Origin: Betaproteobacteria bacterium
GTDB lineage: Bacteria; Bdellovibrionota_B; Oligoflexia; Silvanigrellales; Silvanigrellaceae
Direction: 5' to 3'
NCBI GenBank assembly: GCA_016868315.1
Contig: VGHE01000001.1
Coordinates: forward strand, 62,001-126,000
Length of the DNA stretch: 64,000 nt
The translations under genes and the position numbers were made by a program. Position 1 is the first letter of the stretch. Each line of letters begins with the position of its first letter. Below the pieces are notes generated by a model, which saw only the letters and a list, made by a program, of their open reading frames with translations, did not search any database and had not been told where the DNA came from. Below are positions 1 to 7,183 of the stretch, in pieces.

Positions 1-1071
1 TGTGCCGCGCAGGTTGCACAGGGGAATGCCCACCTCGCATCCTGCAGCCAGAACCTTAGCTGCATTGAAGCCGGCGACCATTTCGGGTGGTGGATTCAGG
101 TCGGTTGAACCGATGATTGCAGCATCATATCGGCCGCTGCGGATGCCATCGAAGGCTTGGCGGAGAAGCAAACCAAAGGTCGCACATGCGCCGATGGCAG
201 CATAGGAAACGCCATGAATGCCATGCAGCATGGAGACCTGAGCGGCAGGTGCGTTTGGCAAGTTCCACAGCAGGTTGGCGTTCACCGCTTCCCAGGGTGG
301 AGTTGGGTTCTTCCATTTGTCTGCCAGTGCTTTCTTGGCTTTACTCTTCGCACGAATAACGTTGAGTTTGTCGTTGGCAACATCGGCACCGATGGTGATC
401 GATTCCATTTCATTGAACTCACGCAAATATTCTTTCAGGCCATCCGATTTCTCGGTCCAATAGCCATTCCAAACATCCCATGCCGCTGCGCGTTCGGGAG
501 AATCGATTTCGAATGTGGAAGGTGACGCTGGCACGTTGTCGAAGTTCTTTTTGCCCGAGATGTGTTCGGCAAGTGCAGTATTGCGCTCAGGATGAGCCCA
601 GAATTTGTTCCATGCGCGCTCGGCTGCTTTGTATTCATCGTGTGCTTTGAAGCTCGACTCTACGTCGCCAAAGCCGCTGCCGTAGCAAACAAAAACACGA
701 GGGTCGATTTTCTTGAGAGCTTGTTCGAGGCCCGGATTGCTTTCGAGGGCGTCAATCGAAGTGCCAATCGCCATGCGAACATGCGTATAGCCCTTATCCG
801 AGAGTTGCGAAAATTTGTTGGGGGCATGACGTTCGGCAATCCAGCCGCGGTAGGCTTCAAAATCGAATTTGGGTTTCCCGACCAAAAACGCACCATTGAA
901 TTCGCTCATTGGGCTGAGTGCTGGTGCGCCCTCTTGGACTAACGCTAGGAATTCACGCAGGTTGGCTGCTCCAGGAGACACCACGCCAACTCCATACAGC
1001 GAAATCTTTCGGGATTTTTCAGCTGTCTGTGACTTTCCTGCTGAAGAGCCAATTTGCGCAGTAGAGACCAT
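1..1071 (-). CDS. Beta-ketoacyl synthase-like protein, 3' end beyond the window
   Basis: Only the first 357 residues are inside the window. Translating the minus strand from the ATG at 1071 (preceded by GGAGGG) gives a thiolase-fold condensing enzyme of the FabF/FabB type. It opens with an N-terminal ISLYGVGVVSPG strand and carries a GACATFG motif with the presumed nucleophile Cys at residue 296, followed by a typical helix and an AAIIGSTD strand. Such enzymes join acyl units in fatty acid or polyketide synthesis. Odd point: in FabF-type enzymes the Cys lies near residue 160-170, so about 130 extra residues (roughly 150-280, rich in Trp, Lys and Glu) sit before it. The His residues of the active site would lie outside the window. 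Family is fairly sure; substrate is unknown. Confidence 0.75.
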   Translation of the reverse strand, partial: MVSTAQIGSSAGKSQTAEKSRKISLYGVGVVSPGAANLREFLALVQEGAPALSPMSEFNGAFLVGKPKFDFEAYRGWIAERHAPNKFSQLSDKGYTHVRMAIGTSIDALESNPGLEQALKKIDPRVFVCYGSGFGDVESSFKAHDEYKAAERAWNKFWAHPERNTALAEHISGKKNFDNVPASPSTFEIDSPERAAAWDVWNGYWTEKSDGLKEYLREFNEMESITIGADVANDKLNVIRAKSKAKKALADKWKNPTPPWEAVNANLLWNLPNAPAAQVSMLHGIHGVSYAAIGACATFGLLLRQAFDGIRSGRYDAAIIGSTDLNPPPEMVAGFNAAKVLAAGCEVGIPLCNLRGT

Positions 1072-1211
1072 CACTCACACCCTCCGGTAGCATACGCCGC
1101 GGGCAGGACACCCCCGATTCGACGTTGCAAGACGCTATAGTCTGCCTATGTCCTGATAAATGGGTTAGTGTTTCATGCCTGAATTCAAGGAGACCGGCAA
1201 GCAGACAGCTC

Positions 1212-1240
1212 TTGACTAATGGAACCCAACTGGTTAATGC
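1212..1240 (+). promoter_or_regulatory. Putative promoter of tRNA-His
   Basis: TTGACT at 1212-1217 is a good -35 box. After 17 bases comes TAATGC at 1235-1240, a weaker -10 box, followed by a GC-rich stretch before the tRNA at 1256. The spacing and the GC-rich discriminator suit a stable-RNA promoter. Assigned by eye only. Confidence 0.4.
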
Positions 1241-1255
1241 CTCGGCAACCGTCGT

Positions 1256-1332
1256 GGTGGCTGTAGTCAAGCGGTTAAGACAATGGATTGTGATTCCATC
1301 ATGCGCGGGTTCAAATCCCGTCAGCCACCCCA
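1256..1332 (+). tRNA. tRNA-His (anticodon GTG)
   Basis: The cloverleaf can be drawn by hand. The acceptor arm GTGGCTG (1257-1263) pairs with CAGCCAC (1322-1328). The anticodon stem ATGGA/TCCAT (1283-1287, 1295-1299) holds loop TTGTGAT with anticodon GTG at 1290-1292. The T loop reads TTCAAAT. A G sits at position -1 (1256) and C is the discriminator (1329), both hallmarks of bacterial tRNA-His. The 3' CCA is encoded (1330-1332). It stands alone and converges on the redoxin gene five bases away. Confidence 0.95.
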
Positions 1333-1337
1333 TCTTC

Positions 1338-1901
1338 CTATCTCGAATCCCCGGTAAGAAAATTCTTAATGCGCCAGATGTCGGTCAAACCGATTCCGGA
1401 AGACGCCCATTTTATTTTGCCCTGCGGGGCAATCAGGAAGAGCGTAGGGGTCATGTTGACATCAAGAGCGCCAGCCAGGAGTGCGTCGGGGTCGACCAGC
1501 GCGGGAAAGCTGAATCCGTGTTTCTTCATGTGAGCATCAACAGCCTCAGCTGAGCCTCCCACGTGCACAGCGAAAACCTGCTCCGGGTTTAGCTCTTTTT
1601 TGGCAACGGCTCTTTGAATTCGATCCATTTCAAGTTTGCATGGACCACAGTGGATAGCCCAGAACACCGCCACTGTTGGTTTTTCAGGATGGGGTGGAAA
1701 ATCGATGGTTGCCCCTGCGCTTGTCAGAAGTTGTGTGCTCGGAAAAACCGCGCCTTCGATTGCAAAGTTCTTGGAGACCTGAGGTGCGCGTTGCCAAGCA
1801 ACAAAAGCCAAAAGCAGCAAAGTGACTATCCAGCTCCAGGGAATCCGCTTCAGTTTTTCTCTCATGACCTGTTCCCACTTCTGTTCTGCGACACTGAGCA
1901 T
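1338..1901 (-). CDS. TlpA/ResA-like membrane-anchored thioredoxin-fold protein
   Basis: A 187-residue protein with a basic N-terminus, one membrane segment (about 22-36) and a periplasmic thioredoxin fold. The CxxC active site is HCGPCK with Cys85 and Cys88. The cis-Pro loop is MTPT (Thr151-Pro152), followed by a LFLI strand and G-x-I, as in TlpA, ResA and CcmG. Such proteins reduce or transfer disulfides in the periplasm, often for cytochrome c or copper-site assembly, and several c-type cytochromes are encoded in this window. The first ATG is at 1901; an internal ATG at 1865 just before the membrane segment is equally possible. The stop of the upstream propeller-cytochrome gene is 12 bases away, so the two are probably cotranscribed. 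The exact client is unknown. Confidence 0.8.
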   Translation of the reverse strand: MLSVAEQKWEQVMREKLKRIPWSWIVTLLLLAFVAWQRAPQVSKNFAIEGAVFPSTQLLTSAGATIDFPPHPEKPTVAVFWAIHCGPCKLEMDRIQRAVAKKELNPEQVFAVHVGGSAEAVDAHMKKHGFSFPALVDPDALLAGALDVNMTPTLFLIAPQGKIKWASSGIGLTDIWRIKNFLTGDSR

Positions 1902-1913
1902 TGCCCGCGTGAC

Positions 1914-4067
1914 TTAATCAAACAGTTTTTCTAAATCCGCTTGAGCAACATAGAACGCATCGTAGGATGAGCATGCCGATGCCTTCACCAGGTTCGAGGG
2001 CTTGCCAATGACGATCTCCAGCATCTTCTGTCCTCCCAGAGTTGCGCCTGTATTTGAGACCGCCTGCACATGGTATCCCGGTGCTAAAGAACCACACTCC
2101 GAATTTCCCGGAGCGCCGCGCTTGAGCCCGCGAATAATAGGCTTTGATGCAGCTTTCACTCGCCAGAGTTTATCGCGCGGTGGCATGGTCATCACGAAGG
2201 TGCGCACGGTTTCAAGAGCCTCGGTGGCCACCTGGAGGTTTGGCCAGGGTTTGTCGATGGGCGGCATGGCACTTTTGCCGGGTGGGTCAAGCTTTGTGAA
2301 CAGCGTGCTGGCCTTCAGATCGCCAGGAACAGCCCAGTTCCCCATGGCCAATATATAGCGCATGTAATGCAGGCCATCTGCCGTTGAATCGCCCAGGTTT
2401 GTGTAATTATCGTGACAGCCTTCGCACTGTGGAGCGCGGATCACCTGGCTCACCATGGTGTCGTATGCTTTTTTGAATGCCGGCAGTTCGGCCGTGAGCT
2501 GTGTATAAGCGAGCGCTAGGTTTGGTCGTGGAGCGCGCGGCCGAGCCTGCACTTCGCGATCGGGAACGGCGAAGCGAAGAATTGCATTCGCCTTGTCGTC
2601 TGCAATCCAAATGCTGCCATCACTCCCCTGGGTTATAGCAACGGGTGCTCCGCGCGGACGGTATCCGGGCGCGTCATACCAACCAGAAATGACCTCTTCA
2701 GAAAAAGCAGCAGGCGGTTGCTCGGGATAAAATCTTTCAAAAGCCGTTGTTCCTCCCGACATGTCATCGTCCCAGAATGATCCTTTTCCTGCACGCAAGG
2801 GGAGCTCGGTGTTGGGATCGGTCTTGAATGCAATCAGCCGATGGCCAGCGCTACGGTAACCGTGCAGCGGAACAAGCAACTTATTTTTGAGACTCGGAAA
2901 CATGTTGCCGGTGTAACGCATGAGCCCCAGAGGTGCGCTGTGTGGTGGCAGGAAAACGTGCGGTGCACGATAGTTGGTATTCGTTTGCGGTTCACAGGAG
3001 AATGAGAAATTTTTCCACTCATCGCTTTTTTCGTTGAAGTTATAGCAGTAAGGCCAACCGTAGTGCTGCGGTTCGGCCTTTGGTGCACGCAAATCGCTTG
3101 CAGCAATGACATTCAGCTCTTCGAACGGGCGTGATGATTCAGGGAAATCACGTCCATTTTCGACCTGAATGAGGTCACCTTTGGATGTGAACAAAAGTCC
3201 CATGGAATTGCGCAAACCCTGCGCAACAATTTGATAGTTCGGATCCCATCCTGCTTTGAGCGAGCCTTTATAGGCATACTTGCGCAGCACTGCACCGTGA
3301 TTGCGGATATCATTTGAGCCAGCTGTGCCGAATGAAATATCAGCCTCAAGGCAAGTCTTTCCAAGAAAGTCACTGCAGTGATCCGTGTACGCTCCAATAT
3401 TCACATAAAGATTAAATTGTGAATCGAAGGCGAAGTGTTTGAGAGGATGCATGCTGTTTTTCTGATCGCCACTAAACATCCCTGGGAGACCGGTCAGAAC
3501 ATCGCGGAGGGCTGATGCAGGAAGTTCGGTTGTTCCTTGAATGGCCGATATGGGGAATGCGCGAATCCGGTTATCCTCTGCAAAATAGATATGGTTCTCT
3601 GGACCAACGGCAATCTGGTGAGGAACCGAGAGACCCTTCACGATGGGAGTGAGCGTCACATCGGCTGCGGTTCTCTTAGATTGCAGCAACCAGATTTTTC
3701 CGGCCTTGGGATCCCAGCCCGCAAAATCGGTGATCAAAAACTCACCGGGCTTGCCTGGGATTTCGATGGGAACGCGTGGTTGGAATTTGCTGTCTTCAAC
3801 GTGCTTAACCATTCCCACACAACTTCCGGGCATCGATTCCACCCAGAGCATTGGATAACCGCCGCAGGAAGTATCAGAAGGGTTGATGAGATATCCGCCC
3901 TTCCTGATTTTGCCGGGAGTGTCTTTGTAGGGCACCTCGCGGGTGCTGCTTGAGGTCGTCTTTTTGCTTTTGCAAGAGAGAGAAATGAAAAGGAATGTAA
4001 GTCCAATAACCGAGCAGAGGCGCGGTCGCATGGTATGGCGAAAAGTCTTAAAAATTCCGTGATTCAT
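1914..4067 (-). CDS. Exported beta-propeller sugar dehydrogenase-like protein with C-terminal cytochrome c
   Basis: A 717-residue exported protein. It has a hydrophobic signal with a possible lipidated Cys32, although the lipobox is not canonical, then a Ser/Thr/Lys-rich linker. Residues about 90-510 resemble the six-bladed propeller of L-sorbosone/soluble glucose dehydrogenases, with NHIYFAEDNRIRAF and GSDGSIWIADD blades. The C-terminal part carries one heme c site CEGCH (548-552) and a likely axial Met601 in SAMPP. This suggests a periplasmic or outer-membrane dehydrogenase passing electrons to its own heme. A good ribosome site (AAAGGGA) precedes the ATG at 4067. It sits just upstream of the TlpA-like gene, whose product could help assemble the heme site. 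The substrate cannot be read from the sequence. Confidence 0.72.
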   Translation of the reverse strand: MNHGIFKTFRHTMRPRLCSVIGLTFLFISLSCKSKKTTSSSTREVPYKDTPGKIRKGGYLINPSDTSCGGYPMLWVESMPGSCVGMVKHVEDSKFQPRVPIEIPGKPGEFLITDFAGWDPKAGKIWLLQSKRTAADVTLTPIVKGLSVPHQIAVGPENHIYFAEDNRIRAFPISAIQGTTELPASALRDVLTGLPGMFSGDQKNSMHPLKHFAFDSQFNLYVNIGAYTDHCSDFLGKTCLEADISFGTAGSNDIRNHGAVLRKYAYKGSLKAGWDPNYQIVAQGLRNSMGLLFTSKGDLIQVENGRDFPESSRPFEELNVIAASDLRAPKAEPQHYGWPYCYNFNEKSDEWKNFSFSCEPQTNTNYRAPHVFLPPHSAPLGLMRYTGNMFPSLKNKLLVPLHGYRSAGHRLIAFKTDPNTELPLRAGKGSFWDDDMSGGTTAFERFYPEQPPAAFSEEVISGWYDAPGYRPRGAPVAITQGSDGSIWIADDKANAILRFAVPDREVQARPRAPRPNLALAYTQLTAELPAFKKAYDTMVSQVIRAPQCEGCHDNYTNLGDSTADGLHYMRYILAMGNWAVPGDLKASTLFTKLDPPGKSAMPPIDKPWPNLQVATEALETVRTFVMTMPPRDKLWRVKAASKPIIRGLKRGAPGNSECGSLAPGYHVQAVSNTGATLGGQKMLEIVIGKPSNLVKASACSSYDAFYVAQADLEKLFD

Positions 4068-4077
4068 CCCGGGATCC

Positions 4078-4101
4078 CTTTTCAGTTGTCTGGCTGAAAA
4101 G
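4078..4101. other. Intergenic hairpin between two minus-strand genes
   Basis: CTTTTCAG (4078-4085) and CTGAAAAG (4094-4101) form a perfect 8-bp stem with an 8-base loop. It lies just after the small lipoprotein gene and just before the propeller-cytochrome start. There is no T-run, so it may be a weak terminator or an mRNA-stability hairpin. Confidence 0.4.
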
Positions 4102-4116
4102 AGATCTCATCAGAAG

Positions 4117-4596
4117 TCACTCGAAGGTGCAACTGCCCACGACAGTTTCGCGGCTGTCGCCATCAATGACGAATGACACTTTCTTGTCTTTCAAATCGAC
4201 TTTCAATTCACTCAACTTCTTTTCGGGCGCAAAGTCATCGTCAAAGAAAACGCTCAGCAAGCCATCTTCAACTTTGAGGTTGATAATGTTGTCCTTTGTT
4301 TCCGATGAAACAATGCGTCCAGTTAGGTGTTGAAAGCCAGCGTCGTTGATACTGCCGCGCTCACCCGTCGCAAAATGATAGGTTCCGGAAATATTTTCAG
4401 AGCTCATTTTGATGAGGAGTGTTTCGCGAACCGTGATTTTCTCAACTTCACTCAATTGCGAGCAGCGGATTATTTTAGGGAGAGCTTTGCTTGAGTTCTT
4501 CGCGAAATCAACTTGAGAGGATGATGTGCCCTCTTGTTTGTTGCAAGCGACAACTGCAGAAGTGCACGAGAGGATGACAATCAAACGTCTCATCAT
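4117..4596 (-). CDS. Small lipoprotein of unknown function
   Basis: A 159-residue lipoprotein. A short hydrophobic signal ends in the lipobox VVAC with Cys18 as the lipidated residue, followed by a Ser-rich linker. The rest is acidic and beta-rich: a KITVRETLLIKM strand, a SGTYHFATGERGSI segment reminiscent of lipocalin-like or small barrel folds, and two more Cys (about 45 and 156) that may form a disulfide. GGAGG stands 7 bases before the first ATG (4596). It is divergent from another small lipoprotein gene across a 260-base gap in which I see no clear promoter. No family recognised. Confidence 0.7.
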   Translation of the reverse strand: MMRRLIVILSCTSAVVACNKQEGTSSSQVDFAKNSSKALPKIIRCSQLSEVEKITVRETLLIKMSSENISGTYHFATGERGSINDAGFQHLTGRIVSSETKDNIINLKVEDGLLSVFFDDDFAPEKKLSELKVDLKDKKVSFVIDGDSRETVVGSCTFE

Positions 4597-4856
4597 GTTG
4601 ATACCTCCAAAAACCAGAGTGGACAGCGTGTCGGCTGTCTTCGCCTCGAGCAGTGAGCATAAAACGTGCCATCAGCTGTTCGCAGAAATGTGTTTGTTTT
4701 TGATTTCTTGGCCTGCAGGGTGACTTTGTAGGAGTGACAAAGGTTTGGGCGATTTTCCCGGCGAGTGTACAACTTTTGCACGGGTTGCTCTTATGTCTGA
4801 AGTATTTATTTTCTCGTCCGATACGCCCAAAGGTTCGGCTGAAAGGAGAATGCATC

Positions 4857-5204
4857 ATGATTCTAAGAGCTGTACTTCTATGCTTGGGATTGACTTCAGC
4901 TGTGGCCTGTAAAGCACAGGACAGCGATGCAAGTACGTCGGCGGCTGGTTCGCAGCGTTCAGCTGCAATTTCTGAGCAGTGCGGTACCGTTATGTTGAAA
5001 GGCTCCGATATCGTTTTCCAGGTGAGTGGTAATAACTCTGAAAACAACCTAGATTATGTGCTTGATCCTCAAGATGGTGCAAGCTCAAACATACTTCAAG
5101 ATATGGCCACGAAACTTTCACAGGCATGTATCAAGGCAGAATTCAGCTCAGCCGGTAAACCTTTGATCATTAAATCTGCGAGTGTCATCCGTGAGGTGAA
5201 GTAA
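4857..5204 (+). CDS. Small lipoprotein of unknown function
   Basis: A 115-residue protein from the ATG at 4857, which has AAAGGAG at 4842-4848 in front. A longer reading frame exists upstream but lacks this site and would put the signal sequence in the middle. The signal LLCLGLTSAVAC ends at a likely lipidated Cys, followed by a Ser/Asp/Ala-rich linker and a small domain with two Cys. General layout is like the divergent neighbour at 4117-4596 (signal, short linker, about 100-residue Cys-containing domain), but I see no clear sequence match. Function unknown; probably outer-membrane attached. Confidence 0.7.
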   Translation: MILRAVLLCLGLTSAVACKAQDSDASTSAAGSQRSAAISEQCGTVMLKGSDIVFQVSGNNSENNLDYVLDPQDGASSNILQDMATKLSQACIKAEFSSAGKPLIIKSASVIREVK

Positions 5205-5243
5205 CTTCGCACGGGTTTCTGCTCTTTAACTGAGGGCTGTTCA

Positions 5244-6473
5244 TTGACCTGGCAATGCGGAGAGCAAAAGATACGGCAACTGTGGGATATCGATCCCACG
5301 GTTGCATTTTTAAATCATGGCTCTTACGGCGCAGTGCCCCGGGCTGTGCAGCACTTCAGGCTTTCAGTGCTTCAACAGATTGAAAAAAACCCAGTGGATT
5401 TTCTGGCTCGCAGACTTCCCGAAAAGATTGCGGAGCAGCGTCTACGACTTGCGCGTTGGTTGAATGCCGACGTCGATGGCCTGGTGTTCGTTAGCAATGC
5501 AACTGCTGGAATTGGAGCTGTGCTGAGCTCACTCGAATGGTATCCGGGTGATGAAATTCTATTTCATACGCATGGCTATGGGTGGGTTCGGCAAGCGCTG
5601 ACCAACTTATCCAACCGCAAGGGCGTGATTGTGAGAGAAGCGCAAGTTCCATGGCCGGTGCATTCTCCTGTGCAAATTGTTGAAGCTTTTGAACGAGAGT
5701 TAAACGGCAGAACAAAATTGGTACTGTGCGACCACATCAGTTCTCCTACGGCACTTGTTTTTCCTTTGCAGGACATCGTGGCACTTGCGCGCAAGCGAAA
5801 CATTCCAGTGCTTGTGGATGGTGCGCATGCTCCGGGCAGTCTGCCTCTAGACTTAGAGCAAGTCTCTGTCGAATTTTATACGGGAAACCTCCATAAATGG
5901 GTCGGTGCACCGCGTGGATGCGCGTTTCTCTACGTACACAAAGATTATCGCGATCGCATTCGACCTGAATCGCTGAGCTACTCTGGTGGAGTGACACATC
6001 ATAACTATGATCAGCAGATGCAGGGATTTTTCGAGTGGACAGGAACACAAGATTTCAGTGCATGGCTGAGTGCTTCAGCGGCGCTCGACTTCAATGAGCT
6101 CTTGGGCTGGGAAGAGTTATATTTGAAGAGAAATTCTTTGTTGCTTGAGGCTCGGAAACTATTTCTCGATACATTGGCTCTCGAGCAGACTCACTTTTCT
6201 CATGGGGATTTGCATGCAACAATGCTGACTCTCGAATGGCCACTGCTTGCCGAGATTTCACCGACACCGCAATTGGCGCGTGCACTCTCCGAGGAGCTCT
6301 TGCAAAAAAACAGAGTCGAAGTCCCCGTGCTTTGCTTGGGGCATCGACTCTGTTTTCGAATTTCCGTGCAGGCTTATAACCGTGTTAGCGATTATGAGCG
6401 TCTCGCAGAGAGTTTGGTCGCACACCGCTTTTCAGCGGTGCGGAAAGGGGTAGGGCGCGGGCGGATAGGGTGA
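5244..6473 (+). CDS. Class V aminotransferase-fold PLP enzyme (isopenicillin N epimerase/cysteine desulfurase-like)
   Basis: A 409-residue fold-type I PLP enzyme. The N-terminus LNHGSYGAVP is typical of the isopenicillin N epimerase-like branch of class V. VDGAHAPG (Asp192, His195) contacts the pyridine ring, and the Schiff-base lysine is Lys218 in TGNLHKWVGAPRG. The branch includes epimerases, cysteine desulfurases and ergothioneine-type lyases, so the reaction cannot be fixed. The reading frame begins with TTG at 5244, with GAGGG at 5232-5236; no ATG lies before the conserved N-terminus, so TTG is the best choice. Its 3' end overlaps the convergent gene 6432-7052 by 42 bases. Confidence 0.82.
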   Translation: MTWQCGEQKIRQLWDIDPTVAFLNHGSYGAVPRAVQHFRLSVLQQIEKNPVDFLARRLPEKIAEQRLRLARWLNADVDGLVFVSNATAGIGAVLSSLEWYPGDEILFHTHGYGWVRQALTNLSNRKGVIVREAQVPWPVHSPVQIVEAFERELNGRTKLVLCDHISSPTALVFPLQDIVALARKRNIPVLVDGAHAPGSLPLDLEQVSVEFYTGNLHKWVGAPRGCAFLYVHKDYRDRIRPESLSYSGGVTHHNYDQQMQGFFEWTGTQDFSAWLSASAALDFNELLGWEELYLKRNSLLLEARKLFLDTLALEQTHFSHGDLHATMLTLEWPLLAEISPTPQLARALSEELLQKNRVEVPVLCLGHRLCFRISVQAYNRVSDYERLAESLVAHRFSAVRKGVGRGRIG

Positions 6474-7052
6474 GGGCGGATAGGATGGGTGACGTGGGGC
6501 TGGTTGCGGACGCACCGAACGTCTGCAGCGGAATTCCTGATATTGACCACCGAGAGAGAGCACTGCGGTAGGTCCGTACGGATGACTGAGATATCCAAAG
6601 GTCATCTGTGCTAACCCAAAGGGTGTTTGAATTTGAACCAGCATCGTGTCGTTGATGCGGTTGGAAATGTAGGCACGCAGGCCATTGCCGTAGACTCCGA
6701 GTGCGCTGACGTCGGCGCGGTAATCAGCGCGGCGACCGTGCACTGATTGGAAGTTCACAAAGTCATAACCACCGCGGAAATCCTGACATTGAATGATCTC
6801 TGTTTCAGGATAGGGCTGATGACCGCCGGGATAACCGGGAGGAGGCGGAGGATAGCCGGAGCCGGGTTGTGGATAACCCGGGGGATAACCTGGGCCGGGG
6901 TGAGGATAACCGGGGCCATGGCCGGGCGTGGGCACGGGAACAACCACAGGGCCGCCATTACCGTTGCCTGGGATGGGGCGAACATCACCAAACGCATAAG
7001 ACGCGCTCAGTGTTGCCAATAAGGGAGCAAGAACTCGTGCAAATGCGTTCAT
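6432..7052 (-). CDS. Secreted Pro/Gly/Tyr-rich protein
   Basis: A 206-residue protein with a signal peptide (about 1-21, cleavage near AFG). Next is a low-complexity stretch (about 28-80) made of PGYP, PGPGYPP and PGSGYPP-like units, then a compact domain of about 100 residues with Cys near both ends (IIQCQDF and FRCRRS) and a second Pro/Tyr/His-rich tail. The middle domain has beta-strand spacing. Such PGYP repeats occur in surface or extracellular proteins as flexible linkers. No family recognised. It is divergent from the dehydrogenase at 7184 and shares the palindrome-containing intergenic region. Confidence 0.7.
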   Translation of the reverse strand: MNAFARVLAPLLATLSASYAFGDVRPIPGNGNGGPVVVPVPTPGHGPGYPHPGPGYPPGYPQPGSGYPPPPPGYPGGHQPYPETEIIQCQDFRGGYDFVNFQSVHGRRADYRADVSALGVYGNGLRAYISNRINDTMLVQIQTPFGLAQMTFGYLSHPYGPTAVLSLGGQYQEFRCRRSVRPQPAPRHPSYPPSPYPPAPYPFPHR

Positions 7053-7072
7053 AAATCCTCCGGTTAAGAGAG

Positions 7073-7092
7073 ATACACAATTATTTGTGTAT
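7073..7092. promoter_or_regulatory. Perfect 8-bp palindrome in a divergent promoter region
   Basis: ATACACAA (7073-7080), loop TTAT, TTGTGTAT (7085-7092) is a perfect inverted repeat. A looser copy with CACA and TGTG arms follows around 7108-7125. It lies in the 131-base gap between divergent genes, 21 bases upstream of the minus-strand start. The AT-rich dyad with a 4-base centre fits a dimeric repressor operator; the regulator is not known. Confidence 0.5.
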
Positions 7093-7183
7093 TAAAAAAG
7101 TAATTAACACATAAAATTTGTGATGGTCAAGTCACCCCGCCACGGGAGGCGCACTTTCTGAGCTCTCACCGGAGGCGTGGGTT

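Noticed and set aside
6820-6930. Direct repeats as a possible CRISPR or tandem array
   Set aside because: They are short, imperfect and in frame, coding for PGYP-type residues; spacers are lacking.
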